A stretch of DNA of 64,000 bases, taken from the NCBI GenBank assembly GCA_036365455.1, contig JAWQUS010000020.1, positions 20,841,001 to 20,905,000 of the forward strand, in the 5' to 3' direction. The first letter of the stretch is position 1. Each line of letters starts with the position of its first letter. The notes below the pieces were generated by a model, which was not told where the DNA came from, did not search any database, and saw only the letters and a list, made by a program, of their open reading frames with translations. Below are positions 1 to 58,879 of this stretch, piece by piece. Position numbers and translations under genes: made by a program. This DNA comes from Macrosoma leucophasiata (lineage: Eukaryota > Arthropoda > Insecta > Lepidoptera > Hedylidae).

Positions 1-286
1 ATTCGAGAACATTTTAAAAATTCATTTAGTTAATAATTTACAATATCGCAATCGAGTCGAGCTTCGAAGCGTACAAAATATAGATTGATGAGATCGCGTC
101 GATACGATTCATACGATAAGTCTGCGAGAGTAAGAAAATATCTTGGTCATTGATCGCGTGATGAGTCGCGACACGCGACAGTGAAGCGCTTCGTGAGAAG
201 GATCGCTCTTCGAACGTGAACTATACTTACGAGTGTAGCTTAACAATAGCATCTTTACAAACTCCTAGTCATATAAACGACGGTAC

Positions 287-292
287 TTTATT
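287..292 (-). terminator. candidate eag polyadenylation signal
   Basis: AATAAA on the minus strand about 400 nt after the stop codon in exon 15, giving a plausible short 3' UTR. The GC-rich interval 300-687 would be 3' UTR. Confidence 0.45.
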
Positions 293-687
293 AGTCTAAA
301 TATAACGGTGCGGTCCGTCGACGTAGAATCGCACGGAGGACGCCCCGCGCCCCGCGCCCCGCGCCCCGCCCCCGATCCCCTTTGGGTCTCGTCGCGTTTT
401 CAATCTGATCCCAACGATCCGGTACCGGCTAAAATATCGATCGGCAGACGTAGCCGCGCGACTGGCGTGAGGAGCGCGGGGGACGCAAGGAGGGGGGGGG
501 GGGGTCGGCGGCGGAAGCTCGTGCAGCGTGCGCGCCTACGATGTATGTACACCGGCCGACGACGGCGGCCTCGTTCCTAAACACCTACAGACCGGGCTTC
601 AGAGAATGTACAGACGGGAAGAGGGGAGGGGGGCGGCGGGGACGCGGGCGGCAGCTAGCGAGGCTCGGCGCCCGCCGCCGCGGCGCG

Positions 688-46084
<45,397 letters not shown>

Positions 46085-46317
46085 TCACCTCCCGCGCCCC
46101 CCACTCCCCATCCACCTGCGCACATACACACATACACATACACTACATTAATGATCCCCACTTCGTCTTGACGTCATAGAGTACCGAAAACTTGTGATCT
46201 TCACACGTCTTCGGTACTCTATATTATGTCAGTATGTAATATCCCAGTAAATATACCTAGTATTAAAATATTATTATATTTATTGAAAGTTCACCGTTCA
46301 AAGTTTAAACAAAGGGA

Positions 46318-46455
46318 CCTAACTTTACCTACTCTGTAATCCCCGAAGGGATAGGGCGACGTAAATGCATGCATTAAAGCGTACATGCTGCAAATACATA
46401 CCCACAATTCGCCAGCTAAGTTTCATCCCATGTATAATTTAGTGGCGAGCCTATG
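46318..46455 (-). repeat. SINE T fragment
   Basis: CTGTAATCCCCGAAGGGATA, GTAAATGCATGCATTAAAGC and GTGGCGAGCCT modules of SINE T, tail half only. Confidence 0.75.
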
Positions 46456-46867
46456 TACATAATTACATGATTTTTTGCCATCTCAAAAAATGCCGAAAGC
46501 GCCTAACGAAGTTTTCAGTTCATTAAATATATATCTACCGGACTAGTTGGTTGGTAGCGGTATAGGTACACTGTATACACTGTACACCCGACATTGCAAA
46601 TTGCAATATGGCGCAAGTTCTGATTGGACTCGTCCATCTTGAAGGGATCCTAAATGAGGGTTGTAGTCGTGGACGATTAGGCTCGGTGCCTAACTAGAGG
46701 CCGCCTTGCGAACTAAACCTTCACAAGAACTTCACTGACTAGGTATGTAATATGCATACGAGACACGCGTTCATATTTGTAAGATAAACTGACAATCAAG
46801 CAATTCCTTATTTTATGGATATTAAATGATAATAGCGGACAAAAGCTATCAGTATAAATCTGAAATG

Positions 46868-47055
46868 GTAATGTAAATGTATATTTTTATGGTTCCATAC
46901 CTCAAAAGGGAACCATTTTTAAAATCACTCGTGCGTCTCTGTGGGTCTGTCCGTCTGTCACAAACAATTTTCTCCAAAAGTGGTAGGCCGATTGAGTTGG
47001 CCAATTTGGCCTGTGAACGCGTGTCCGACTCGCACTTGGCCAGTATTTATGTCAT
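46868..47055 (+). repeat. GGTTCC...GACTCGCACTTGGCC repeat
   Basis: TATGGTTCCATACCTCAAAAG, a GTCTGTCCGTCTGTCAC module and GTCCGACTCGCACTTGGCCA; the last is the inverse of the CAAGTGCG-type motif at 15470. Confidence 0.7.
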
Positions 47056-47074
47056 GAAGTACCAAACAAGCGTA

Positions 47075-47270
47075 CCTACCTTCAGTTTACATTGATGATA
47101 CCTAAGTGATAACTGGTCTGTAGCCTATATACATCTAATGACTTCTGTATAAAGAAACAGAGGTATCAATGTTATTTTTAATGTATTGAAGGTGTACCAG
47201 CAGGTGTGTAAGCAGCAAGTAGTGGTCGCTCTACAAGCTCTATCACTGGAGCTCTACCACCAGTGGGTTA
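47075..47270 (-). repeat. SINE-like repeat B, degenerate copy
   Basis: CAAACAAGCGTACC, GTAGCCTATATACATCT and CTGGAGCTCTACCACCAGTG in family order with an altered centre. Confidence 0.65.
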
Positions 47271-47672
47271 GTATAATTTTTTTCAATTCCTCGGACATCA
47301 TAAATAAATTAGTCTGAATATGATAGGCAATGCTCATTGGCAGAAAAAGTCAAGATAACTATCTACCAAGATGATGTTAGACATACCTACATTTTAAATA
47401 TTGCTAGAGCCTAGTTAACATTGTTGAGTTACGAGTAATATTGCTCCGTAGCACAAACATTGACGATTGATTGAGTTTGCATCTGTATAGCACCCGCATG
47501 TCCCGCATGGACTTTGTCTCGCTTGTATTATATTGTCTCTGTTGCCTTCGTGCGGGCTAAACTTCAAAAAAAGCTCGTTGCATTGACAGAATACAGTATT
47601 TATAAGACTTAAACAGTGAATAATTTTTCAGCGAGCGTCTTCATGCAAACGTATCGCACTTTAACTTAGGTC

Positions 47673-47740
47673 ACACCGCGGACACTCCGCCAAAACTCCA
47701 TACAAACTCTTAATTTGGTCTCTATTACACAACATATCGC
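47673..47740 (+). repeat. short dispersed repeat
   Basis: ACCGCGGACACTCCGCCAAA and TCCATACAAAC recur at about 60533-60590. Confidence 0.6.
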
Positions 47741-47879
47741 TTTATACTTTGCAGTCGTAGTTCGCGAGGTGTTAAACTTGTCTGCTGTGGGCGTCCGGCT
47801 GCGTTACAGGACAGATAGCAGTCTTTTTGATTTGTCAAGACTGAAGGCCAGCAAAAAAAGTATTTCTGACACCTATTGA

Positions 47880-48850
47880 AGATATTATGTACGCAGATGA
47901 TTTGTGTTTTGTGGCAGAATCCCCGGAGTGTCTACAACAGCTGGTTTCTATTCTTCACGAGCAATGCTGCAGATTCGGCCTGAAGTTCAGCATCAAAAAG
48001 ACTGAAGTGATGTCTTTAGACAGTCATGGTCGTGAAACGTTGGCCATTAAGCTCGGCGAAGACGTACTGAAGCAGGTAGACAAGTTTCGCTACTTGGGAA
48101 GCACTATAACATCGAAGTGTGATTTGGACGCTGAAATCAATAGCCGAATTTGTGCAGCTGCTACAGCTTTTGGTAAATTGAGTACCAAGGTCTTCTGCTC
48201 ACATAACCTGAAGCTGAAGTGTCTATTTATATGTCTATTGTGCTGCCAAGTACATTTTACTCCGCGGAAACCTGGACACCATACCGGCGCCACATTCGTC
48301 AATTGGAACGGTTTCAACTCAGTTGTCTCCGAAAAATTTTAAATATCCACTGGTCTGACCGAGTACATAATACTGAAGAAGGAAACTGAGGTGGTGTGGC
48401 CATGTGGCACGGATGTCGGAAGAGAGAGTTGCTAAGCGCATTCTTTACTCGGAGTTACAGGAGGGCAAGCGTAAGCATGGCGGTCAACTCCTACGATGTA
48501 AAGATGTGCTTAAACGCCATATGAAGCGCTGTGACTTGGATCCGTCTCAGTGGGAAGCTCTTGCATCAAATTGCGGAGAATCGAGGTCAATAGTTCAGCA
48601 AAAAATGCATGACTTCGAGATCTGTCGACTCACTGAGTTAGATGTTAAGCGCGAAGAACTGAAAGCCCGACCACCAGCGGCAGTCTTCCATAATTACGAG
48701 AATGGTGTTCTCACGTGCTCCTATTGTGCGATGACTTTTGCCAATAATGAAAAGAACGGTCGCCGTAGGCGAAAGAGGCTAGGAGGATATATTACACAAC
48801 ATCAATCAGTAACGTATATTTACATATACGTATATAGCCCATATAAGCCC
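47880..48850 (+). pseudogene. LINE RT C-terminal fragment with finger
   Basis: [20 protein letters not shown] (YADD motif), [20 protein letters not shown], then a frame break near 48250 and [40 protein letters not shown] and a terminal [11 protein letters not shown]ys-x2-Cys motif. Non-LTR retrotransposon of RTE/CR1-like type; family uncertain. Confidence 0.85.
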
Positions 48851-48899
48851 AGCCCATAAGAGGGGAGGAGGTTGGAGATTGATGGTAATTTTTTCAAAA

Positions 48900-51470
48900 C
48901 GACCTATTACGATACTACCTAATATTATAACTATTCCAGAAGAAAGGAATCATAAATGTTCACGAAGATAAATGTTTTAATTCCGACGTTGAAGATCTTG
49001 GAAAAGTTACGGGCTAAATTAAAAGTCTTCGCGTTACTATTTAATACTGTGTATCCTTCTATGAAATGCATGTAAGGTACAGTAAGTACCAAAACAAACT
49101 TAGGTACTGTGGTTCACTCCCGCCCCAAAGGGAAATACCTACTTCTCTACACCATGTAAGTATAATAGGATTAACCGATATTCTGAAACTTAATTACTCG
49201 GAATCACTTATTGACTGCGTTAGCGGCTTGCCATATCAATGCATTGGCTCAAGGGGGCACAGGGGGCGAGGGGCACGCAGCGCACCGTGGACTTGTTGAC
49301 GTCTTCTCATCGTGCCCGCTCCCGCAGAGGGGCAGAGAGGCAGAGGGGCAGGGTATCGAATCTGTGTCGCTCACCGGATAAACTGTCTTGGCAGCGACCA
49401 CACTATGTAGGAATTGTTTGGAATAACAAACTTGTTGAAATTATTTAATGAACTTGATTTATGAAAAATTAAAAATAGTTTGAAAGCACGCGCTGAGTTT
49501 TAGAAACTAAAAGTTACTTCATTCGCTCAATCAGAAAACTTTTGTTCATCATGTGTTACTGATACTCAACATAACTAGATGCCAAATATGCCAATGTTAA
49601 CCCACAAAGGACATTGGATATGCATTGATGGATAATAACAGCTTTCGGTGGGATTTCAGTTCAGACAGATATCTCCATTTCTTATCAACTCCCCAAAGTA
49701 AAATTTAGTTGAAACCCGGCGGCTGTTTATAGTCTCAATCTAGTCTACTGCAGGTGCCAAACATACTTCGTTTGTCTATCAGGTTTCCACAGGGCTACAA
49801 TCTTTTATCATTATCGATATCAGATAGGCAGATCCGAAATGTTAAATAATGTGTTGGTACCAACGGAGACATCTTAGACTTGAAGACACAGGTTAATCTT
49901 TCTTCGAGAAATCGCGGTAGAGATAGTCTAGTAGGAAGTTAATAAAATATCAACTATTTTCTTGACCATTTTTAATCAATTGTAATTTACTGTAGAGTCA
50001 AAATAAAAGCTCTGTCATCTGGCACCTATTTATGAAGGAGCTGATTGCGTGACGTGTTACCTTAAAAATTTGCGTTCTACTTTATAGGCGATACTCTTGG
50101 AAAAATGTTTACTGAAATGCGGTTTTTATTGTGCTTACGCGAGCACAGTGTAGAATCAAAGTACATGACTTATCTTCATTTAACAGGCATATACCTATTG
50201 TACAAAATGCGTGCGTGTCTTCCAGTCCCTCCCGCCGCGCCGCGCTGTTCGCGACTCGATTTACCACTAGAAACCACTTGATGCTACATACCTTCACGTT
50301 TATTATATTTTACTATCACTTTTATTTCTCTATGTGTCGGTGATCCGATAAGTTATACATCTATATTGGAGGCATTATGATGCGTTTCCTTTTATCGTTC
50401 TTTTCGCTTTTTAGGTAGGTACTGAAAGTCTAAGTTATAAAAATGAATCGACTTTATAGTAATAATAAATGACGTACCTACCTATTTAAATAAGCCTTTT
50501 CAATCCAGACAATTTACTGTTGAAATTTTGAGGTGAAACTTCAATCAACATACATAAGTGCACGCTATAAAACGAAACTGTATATTTATTTTCGTTTAAC
50601 TGAGAGTGGAGTGCGGCCTGTGCGGTACATACAAAAACATCGATCAAGAAAGTCCACTGAAGGCCAGTCGACAGTCGACATAAAGCCCGCTAATGCGCTG
50701 CAGGCGGAGGGCGGAGGGCGGAGGGCTGTAACAGGTGACCAGAAGGCGTATTAAGTTGCTACTTATCTCGGTTGACATAATTTCGATAGGCAGTATGCAG
50801 TACATTGCTGTTTTGACTAATTTTATATACGATAATTTAAGAAAAACAGTTATTTCCTGGTAATTGACTTTAAAATTGATATTACCATCTGATTCTAACC
50901 GGAACACGACAGTGCTGAACATCCAGATCACCTGTACGTTAGATTGCCCCTCCCCCTATCATTACATAAAAAAATAAACACTGCAGTCGAGCAGCTTGTA
51001 TCAGTGTTGCGCTGCGCATATAATTTTAAATTTATTAACATTATGGGCTCAATTTTGACCTCTATCGACCAGAACCTCTGAGAGGCAATATGATGAATAA
51101 TTAATAGATGGCAGAAGGGACAAGTGCCTTTCCGATATCTTTTTTCAAAGCATTATTCTCCTTTGCAGGGTAGGTAAAGGTAATAGAGCGGGGGAGGCGG
51201 GGGAGAGGATATGTTTCGCGCGACATTGCCGATGGTGTGCAGCTAATTATGCCAAGAGAAGGGTCAAATATTTTTGGGGTTTTCAGTTATTATGCGTAAT
51301 ATTTGCAAAGTCAGCTTGGTGTTTTCGCTTTGAATTCATATTCCTATACACCTTGTTTAATTATACCACTGTGCATGTAAAAATACGTTATGACTTACAA
51401 ATTAAAGGAAGGTATGAAATTGGTAACCATTTTTGAGATTATGGTTTTTGGTACGATACAATTATTATTC
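48900..51470. other. AT-rich upstream sequence, little recognised
   Basis: A purine-rich GGGGCA patch at 49252-49350 and a small repeat-B-like piece at 50897-50925 (ACCGGAACACGACAGTGCTG). No supported gene. Confidence 0.45.
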
Positions 51471-51475
51471 GGTTA

Positions 51476-51832
51476 ATAATGGCAACCCATTATACGTCCC
51501 ACTGCTGGGCACGAGTCTCTCCCCTTTTTTGGGGAAGGTCTGGAGCTTACTCCACCACGCTGCTCCAATGCGGATTGGTGGAGATATGGGTTAGTGGCCA
51601 ACCCACTGTCGGATGTTTTCAAACCGCCCATAAGGCCTCCGACAAGGTTTAACGACTGCTATCTATCGATAGTAACCGGAACCGACGGCTTAACGTGCCC
51701 TCCAAAGCATTTTTTTTTATTTGCCACTAGCGGTCACCCATCACACAACAGACCGCGCCTGTAATGCTTAACCGAGTAGATCGCTTACGATCTAGACCAG
51801 CCGCGGGTTCATGGGCGCTTCATTTTATTTTA
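51476..51832 (+). repeat. interspersed repeat family L1 (copy 2)
   Basis: Same module order as 2938-3306, with CTCCACCACGCTGCTCCAAT and CGAGTAGATCGCTTACGATC. Confidence 0.75.
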
Positions 51833-51837
51833 TCAAA

Positions 51838-51936
51838 AAACGTAACCGGCGAATCGTGGGTGTTTGCATGTATGCTTGAATACATGCATTTACCTCTGCC
51901 TACCCCTTCGGGGATTACAGGCGTGAAGTTACGTTT
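51838..51936 (+). repeat. SINE T tail fragment
   Basis: CGTAACCGGCGAATCGTGGG to GGCGTGAAGTTACG without interruption; it provides the empty-site reference for the mariner insertion in the 16501 copy. Confidence 0.85.
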
Positions 51937-52402
51937 TTTCATTTTATTATTCGAGTGAATTTCAACAACTACGATTTTTTGCCTTTTTTTTTGTTTTTGA
52001 ATTTATCAGTCATTCTTATTATTTATTTTCAAGAAATACCTATTGAGTTATAAAAAATGTAAGAGAAATCTATTTAATACTAAAAACTTCAAATATGTTG
52101 TCAACACCGGAATTTGTAAGACACCAAAATTGATACCTGACTCCAAAGTTAGTAAATATGGCAACAAAATTGTTTTACTACAACGTGATGTAAATAAATC
52201 AATAAATCCTCATAATATTAGTGAATTAACATTTTATTAAAATGTTTATTCACTTTCTTTTTCTTTTTTCGCAAATTTTCTAGTTTGAAAAAAAATTACC
52301 AATTTTTTTTCTTTTCTCCTCTTTTCTGCAACCCTTATCCTCTCCAAGTACTCGGCGTGTGCTAACTTCGACCTTTTCCTAGCATGCAGAAATATATTAT
52401 GT

Positions 52403-52590
52403 ACTAGCGGCCCGCCCCGGCTTCGCCCGCGCTGCTCTGCTCCTATTAGTCATAGCGTAATGTAAGCTATCCTATCTCTCAAGTTGGATCGAACTGCACA
52501 TGGTGTGCGAATTTCATTATAATCGGTTGAGTGGTTTAGGAGTCCATTGAGGACAAACATTGTGACACGAGATTTATATATATTAAGATT
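52403..52590 (+). repeat. CTAGC-edge repeat, copy
   Basis: TACTAGCGGCCCGCCCCGGC, CTTCGCCCGCG and TTATAATCGGTTGAGTGG, ending TATATATATTAAGATT. Confidence 0.65.
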
Positions 52591-53507
52591 AAAACACATA
52601 CTCTTAAAAGGAACGATTTAAAACATCACACCAATATTGCACTTTTTTTGTCCGATTACTTTGAAATGACTTTCTTTCGTTTTTGACGGGAAATAACAAC
52701 AGGATAGCACGAAACTGTCATTGCTCCCTGTGAGAATCCTACTAAACGAAGAGAATGGTAGAAATGTCATCCTTAAGGATGTATTGTGTACGAGCTAATT
52801 AATGATTTTATTATTCCCACCAACATTTTAGATTTTGCGCGGACAGCCCTTTTTGATTCCCTCTAGGATAAAGTATTGCACTAAATAAAATAATAAAATT
52901 GTCATCGAATAGAATAACTAACGCTTATTAGAAATAACATTAGTTATTTCTGGTAAACCAGCGTAGTTTTATTAAACGGTGGTTAATACAAGAAAACAGA
53001 TTGTGGCGCGCCACCAAACTTAGAAACATGGGAAACATTTTGTTTAAACTATAATTTACAAAATGTTTTCTACAAATATATTTATGGCCTCATCAAGAAA
53101 TATAAGTCTATTATCCTAAAAAAATAAACTGTATTAAATATATGTAGTTTAAGATACGATTTTCAGCGACGTCGTCTAAAATGTATGCTTGAGAAATTCA
53201 CCCATTCGGTTTATTTTATTATATTATTCGGTTGCTAATCGGGAATCGACTTACTTGGCTATTTTTATCCTTTTCAGGAAAATAGGTACCTACACCTACC
53301 GGTTAATACAGAACCTATATTTATTGTAAATAGGCAAAGTATTTTTAGAGTTCGTTAGTCTTTTTTGATTCCCCGTTTGCTACATATTAAACTTTGATAT
53401 GTAATTTTTTATTTAGAGTAAAGTGTAGTGCCACACACATGGCGCTCAGCCCGATACATGCGATACTATCATACTAGGTCAGACTCAGACAGACTGTCCG
53501 GCGATAC

Positions 53508-53563
53508 ACTGCCAGACTGCCAGACTGCCAGACTGCCAGACTGCCAGACTGCCAGACTGCCAC
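53508..53563. repeat. GCCAGACT octamer array
   Basis: About seven perfect units; flanked by related CAGACT steps from 53485. Confidence 0.95.
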
Positions 53564-54191
53564 TATGCGTCTGTACAATAACGACATCCGCTACGTGGAC
53601 GTAGCCAGTAGGCTCGTAGCTCGTGGCCTACGATCCCCGCGCCTACGTGCTACGTGCTACAGAGCTACATACCATACAATATGGAACAATCCTCTACACT
53701 CTACAGCCCATAGACAAAGATTTTGGAGGGATCATGACTTGCACATTGATATGATATTATTATGTTTTCAGTTTTGCTAACGATGAGGTCGTTATGCTGT
53801 GATATCGGACAGATAGCAGGCTTCTTTTCTGCTCGTATACATCCTAAGCGACACATACATTATTTTGATACAAGTTTTTGAACGACACGTCTTAGTTAAG
53901 AAATTATTTTAGTAAGTATACCTACGAATAATCATAATGTGCAAAGTCCCATCCAAAACATTTCACAAATGTTTGTCACGCAATGTAATTGTAGTTCTTC
54001 TACATTTGATTTTAAAAGTAGTGAGGTTTAATATAAACCAAGTCAGTTAATTTAGATCGAGTTGTGAGCCGATATATTTGCTAAGCCATTATTTTATAAT
54101 ACCTATGAGAGCTTCTGTTTCATCATAGGTTTTTTAACTTACTGTATGTTTACACACGCAAAGGGTCATTGGGTAGATGTTAAGTATTTTG

Positions 54192-54386
54192 TTAATATTC
54201 TCGGTAGTATAATTCTTTGTATTTCGTCTTTAACGCTCCACCCCATATTGGAATACAATAAGTTATTACAGGTTGAACAAGAGCAATGTATATTTTATTG
54301 AATAGTTTAGGTGATGCTATGCGTTGTGTCTTAATCCACATATTTTCCTTGAACGATTTGATATTAAGTCTATTTGTGGATGCCAT
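54192..54386 (-). pseudogene. LINE C-terminal fragment
   Basis: Minus-strand reading IASPKLFNKIYIALVQPVIT followed by YCIPIWGGALKTK, the IxYCxxIWG motif downstream of RT in jockey/CR1-type LINEs. Confidence 0.8.
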
Positions 54387-54924
54387 GATAGTCGCTGGTC
54401 TAACATTACGCCGAAATATTTTATTTGAGTAACCTTTGTGATATTAAATTAAGTCATTTTATTAACTGTGCTCAAAATTTAAAAAGCACAAGTAAGTACC
54501 TACCTCTACGTTTTATGTATAAATATACCTACAGTACAGTCTGTGCAGTACATCAGTAGTATCAATACAGTTCTCGGTTAACTGACTTCAATACGAATCG
54601 AATGGTTGCTGAAATGAAATTCGGTGGATGCAACGCGGAGTCACGTTCAACGTTAAGTAGCCGAGTTATCGACCACGGAACACCTTCCGCGAGTCGTTGT
54701 TCCGTGCTGTATTGCCTCATTGCCTGCTTACTGCTACCTACTGCTACTGAAATCGCGTGACGACTTACCTACTGACTAACGATTGCCTCCAAACTAATGG
54801 ACATTCCTTCCTCGTTTCAAAGATATCGCTCTGAGTAGGTACTGTTATGAATAATAAAGCGATAAAACAAGTTGTTTTTACTAAAATATAAATGGAACCT
54901 TAAAAATATAATGAATGCGATGTG

Positions 54925-55110
54925 AACGTACGGCGGCGAGGTCGGAGTGCCGCCAGCCGCCACTCCGGCGGCCAGCGACTCCGGTGACGCGCCCACCTCA
55001 CCTGCACCTGCACCTGCACCCGCGCCAGCAGCCAGCCCTCCACTACACACTACACACCGACACCCCCCACCCCCCCCTCGCCCTCGCCCTCCTCCCCCCT
55101 ACACACCACT
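54925..55110. other. GC-rich patch, possible non-coding exon
   Basis: On the minus strand a CAG (near 55002) precedes a short Gly/Ala-rich open stretch that meets a donor-like GTACGT at about 54928. Might be a 5' UTR exon of eag; no independent support. Confidence 0.22.
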
Positions 55111-55726
55111 ATTAACAAATGTTGGTATTCGTGAGGCAGGCCACGTAAAAATTAAGTGAATTATTGTGTCGCGACTTTCGTTCTTTTTTGGAAATTGACA
55201 ATAGAATAGCGGTATCGGTAGTAATAGTACGCCGCTACTGCTAAGCTGGGATAGAAATAAATAAATAAATATAGGGAAGATAAAGTCATTCAGTGACAGT
55301 CAAGTAAAAATACGTATGTGAAAAGAATCGCCTCTTGCCTAGTGGACTCAAAAACGACTGTGCGGATTTATACCACATGTTACCTGTTTTTGAGTTGCAG
55401 AAACAAAATAAATGCATGTAGGTATATCTAATTACTTCTCCTAATCCTTTCCGAGAAATACTATATTTTTTTATTGACGTCGCAAATGTCCCTCTTGCCC
55501 CTGACGTCGGTGTAAGAACGTATTGTGTGTTATAACGAATGACGACAACGACAATGAAGGTTTTTATAACGTCAAATTGGATTTCTTTCACACTATTAAT
55601 CAACTAATAATGATTGCCCTGACTCAGGTATTTAGGAGTATTTTCAGCGGAAAAACATTAGTTTCAACTGTGGATTAAAGATAAACTTCTCAGTCATTTT
55701 AATGTTAATTTATATGAGTAAACTAG

Positions 55727-57305
55727 CTGACCCGGCAAACTTCGTATTGCCTCACAATGAAATAATGTGTCAAAGGTTTGATAGATACGGACTATTTGTA
55801 TAGGAAAAGGAAATTAAATGTAGAGATTCCCGTGGGAATGAGTGATTTTCCCGCAGTAAAAAGTAGCCTAAATGTTGGCCAGGCTTAGTATCTATACACC
55901 ACAAAAAGTTTTATTCGAATCCGTCCAGTATCTTCGGTGATTAGCCTGGACAAAGGGACAAACAGACAGAAAATTTAAAAATAATTGAAAAGTGTTCTAA
56001 TACTATTTTAACATCGCCCCCAATTGGTTTTTCGTAAATATAAACAATTTTTTTTTAATTTTATCGCATCGCTTGTTATGCATATTGCCAAATGCATAAT
56101 GCAAAATTAAATGTATATTTTTCAATATTTCTTTATTTATCAAAATTTCTTATACAAAACTTATTTGAACTTAATGCTAATACTATACATTACTAAAGTG
56201 TCTACTTGTTAGAAATACATAATTTTTAGGGGCTCTGTCATGCTTTATCACCTATGACACGATTAAATATCGCTAGCCAAACCTAAAACCAACTTAAGGC
56301 CGAAAACGGCATCTGCCTATCCCCTTTACTTTATTTTCTTATATTTTTTTCCTTAAGAACCTTCTCCTCATAATAAGAAATACAACAAAAAAAGAATTAG
56401 TGAAATCGGTCCAGCCATTCACGCGTGATGCCGTGACCAAGGAAAACGGGTTGCATTTTTATATATTTTTACACTGTTAAGTTCAGGAATGAGAAACTAT
56501 CCATACAAATTTTACCACTTAATTTTTCCCTTTCTTTTTCGTATGAACTTTGTACTGCGGTAATAAAGTGCAAATTGACTTTTTGAAGTTAGGAACACAC
56601 CTACATTGCTTAGACAACCGTGAGTGCTTGTAATTTAATATGAACTTTATGCGCGGCTTCGCCCGCGTGGATGTCGTTTAATAACTTACAAAATATCTAT
56701 TTAATTAGAGCCTGTTCATTAATATTTCACCTTGAAAATTGCGGAAAGTCCCATTCCAACTTCCCTACCCATTTTAAGGGGATTGAGGGAAGATTAAAAA
56801 AATATATTGATGCAACAAAAGAGTCTGTAAACCAATTTTGAGGCATTAAAAATTGACAAAATACCCGTACAAACTATCACCTCCTCTCTTAGGAGGTTGG
56901 TTGATCGCACATTTCCAAAAAAAGAAAAATCTTAAGAGCCCTTAACCTTTCTTTAGTATGAACTTTGTTCAGCGGTAATAAAGTGCAAATTGACTTTTTG
57001 ACGTTAGGAACACACCTACATTGCTTAGACAACCGTGAGTACTTGTAATTTAATATGAACTTTATGCAACAGCAATAAAGCTCAAGTTGACTTTACGTTT
57101 TAGTTAGAAAACATTTGTATGGGAAAAAGAAAAGGGCTGTTTTAAGGGGTTTTCCGGCAATTATTTAAATTTTTCTCGCCGTAAAAACCATCGTTGGACT
57201 TCAAGGAACATTTAAAAAAAAGAATTTGCCAAATTGGTCAAGCCGTTCTCAAGTTATGGGAAGTCATACTTTTTTGTCGATTCATTTTTATATATATAGA
57301 TAATA
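55727..57305 (+). repeat. CTAGCTGACCCGG repeat block with internal duplication
   Basis: Starts CTAGCTGACCCGGCAAACTT, and ends with TTTATATATATAGATAAT. A segment of about 112 bp at 56540-56650 recurs at 56957-57067 (GGTAATAAAGTGCAAATTGA, GGAACACACCTACATTGC). At least two element copies are overlaid. Confidence 0.6.
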
Positions 57306-57339
57306 CAATGCATCAACCGCCCTCGCAGTCGCGCTTAGA

Positions 57340-58050
57340 CATACGAGCACCACAGGGCTCGGCCCCGGCGGGCGCCTCGAACGGCGACGGACACAAGGTA
57401 TCGTTCGCTTCGGGCTGTGACATTAACGTCGCTCGTACGATTTGAGGTCACATCGATTCGCCGGCAACGGACCGCAGCGCGGTCTCGGCCGGAAACATAG
57501 TACCGCCCCGAGGAGCGGCGGACGGCGGATCGATGTTGTTTACGTGCGGAGACGGGGCCCGGGGCCCGTTATGTAAGGCTCACGTGTGTCGCGGGCGAGG
57601 TCCCGCGGGCGCTAGCGGGCGCAGCGCTGGCGGGCCGGCTGCAGCATGGCGCGCCACACGCGCTGTCCCCGTCACCCGTCGCCTGACGTCGTCGCGAGTC
57701 GCGAGTCGCGGGTCGCGGGTCGCGGGCCTGTCGCGGCGCGCACCGAGTGGCGTGTGCGGACGTCGGCGCCGCCCCCTCGCAGCGACCCGCGGCGCTGCCC
57801 GCGGACGACTGCCGCCCGCCGCCCGCGGCCGCCACCCGCCGCCAGTCGCGACCCGCGCCTGCGCCCTCGCCACCCTCGCCCTCCTCCCCGCCCCGCGACT
57901 GCCGCTAAGCCGCTTACCAGCGCGTGACGTCTGTGATCCTCGTATTGACTCCCGCGTCTCCGGCGAACCTCAGCGGCAGTCAGCGGCTCGTCGCGGCCTC
58001 GCAGCCGCTGCCGCCGCTTGCATTATTTGTTCGTCCTCGCATTTGGGTCA
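57340..58050. promoter_or_regulatory. CpG-dense GC-rich block, candidate promoter or 5' UTR exon
   Basis: About 0.7 kb of very GC-rich, CpG-dense DNA in AT-rich surroundings, with a heptamer run GTCGCGAGTCGCGAGTCGCG at about 57690-57735. No conserved protein recognised in any frame. Position about 11 kb upstream of the eag start codon fits a first exon or promoter of eag, or of a divergent neighbour beyond the window. Confidence 0.35.
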
Positions 58051-58879
58051 TGATACTTCCCCGCCTGTCCGTCACTTTGAAAGCGTTCGATCACTTTGGT
58101 CGTTTGACAAGGACTTCACAAACTTAACTAGTCAGGTTGAGTTGCCCACTGCCCATAGAGCAACACGGGCCACCGGCCGCGGCGGACCGCAGAGGAGTGG
58201 CCATAAGCAGGCTTTCCCCTGTCAAACTTCAATCACAATAATAATTAGTGTTCTTATGCCTGTCTGTCGTCTAGATGTTTAAAATGTGTACGTGAAATTG
58301 TTTAAGTATGTATTTTGTGAAAGTCAGTAAAAAGGGTTCAACAAGACGAAACACTTTCAACTGTTATATTATTTTATCTATTTAACAACACAACAAGGTA
58401 GAAAGGGTGATCGTGGTGACAGGTAGGCGATTTGACTATATAAACTCGTCAATAATAAATATAGTGCAATGTAAAATCGATCAGCGCCATCTGTTGGCTG
58501 TTTAGTGACACTAATGTGTGGTTGGCCGTTCAACAGTCAGGGTGTGAGTTTCGTAGTGATTTTTGTAGTGTGTGTGTGTCACAGGTATTTTCCCCTGCAA
58601 AATTGATAGACTGTTTTGCATCGGTAATAAATGCTATGGCTACTCCTCTCCGGTCCGCCGCGTGGTGGCCGGTGGCCCGTGGTGGCCGGTGGCCCGTGTT
58701 GCTCTATGCTCTATGGCACCTGTGGAACTGCCGTGAAAATGCCGTGTCCGCGTCGGCAGCATCTGGCCGAATGTTAGTTTTCACGTCGCAACGTCGGAAC
58801 GTCATACTGACGGGCGAATTAGAAGAAGTCCTCATCGGGTATGAGGACTTCTTGGACTGTCGATTAACTTAAAACATAA

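Noticed and set aside
52043..52240. 65-codon Lys/Asn-rich frame
   Set aside because: No recognised domain, ordinary for AT-rich DNA.
57533..58282. 249-codon plus-strand open frame
   Set aside because: Ala/Arg-rich composition from CpG-dense DNA, no domain, comparably open frames on the other strand.
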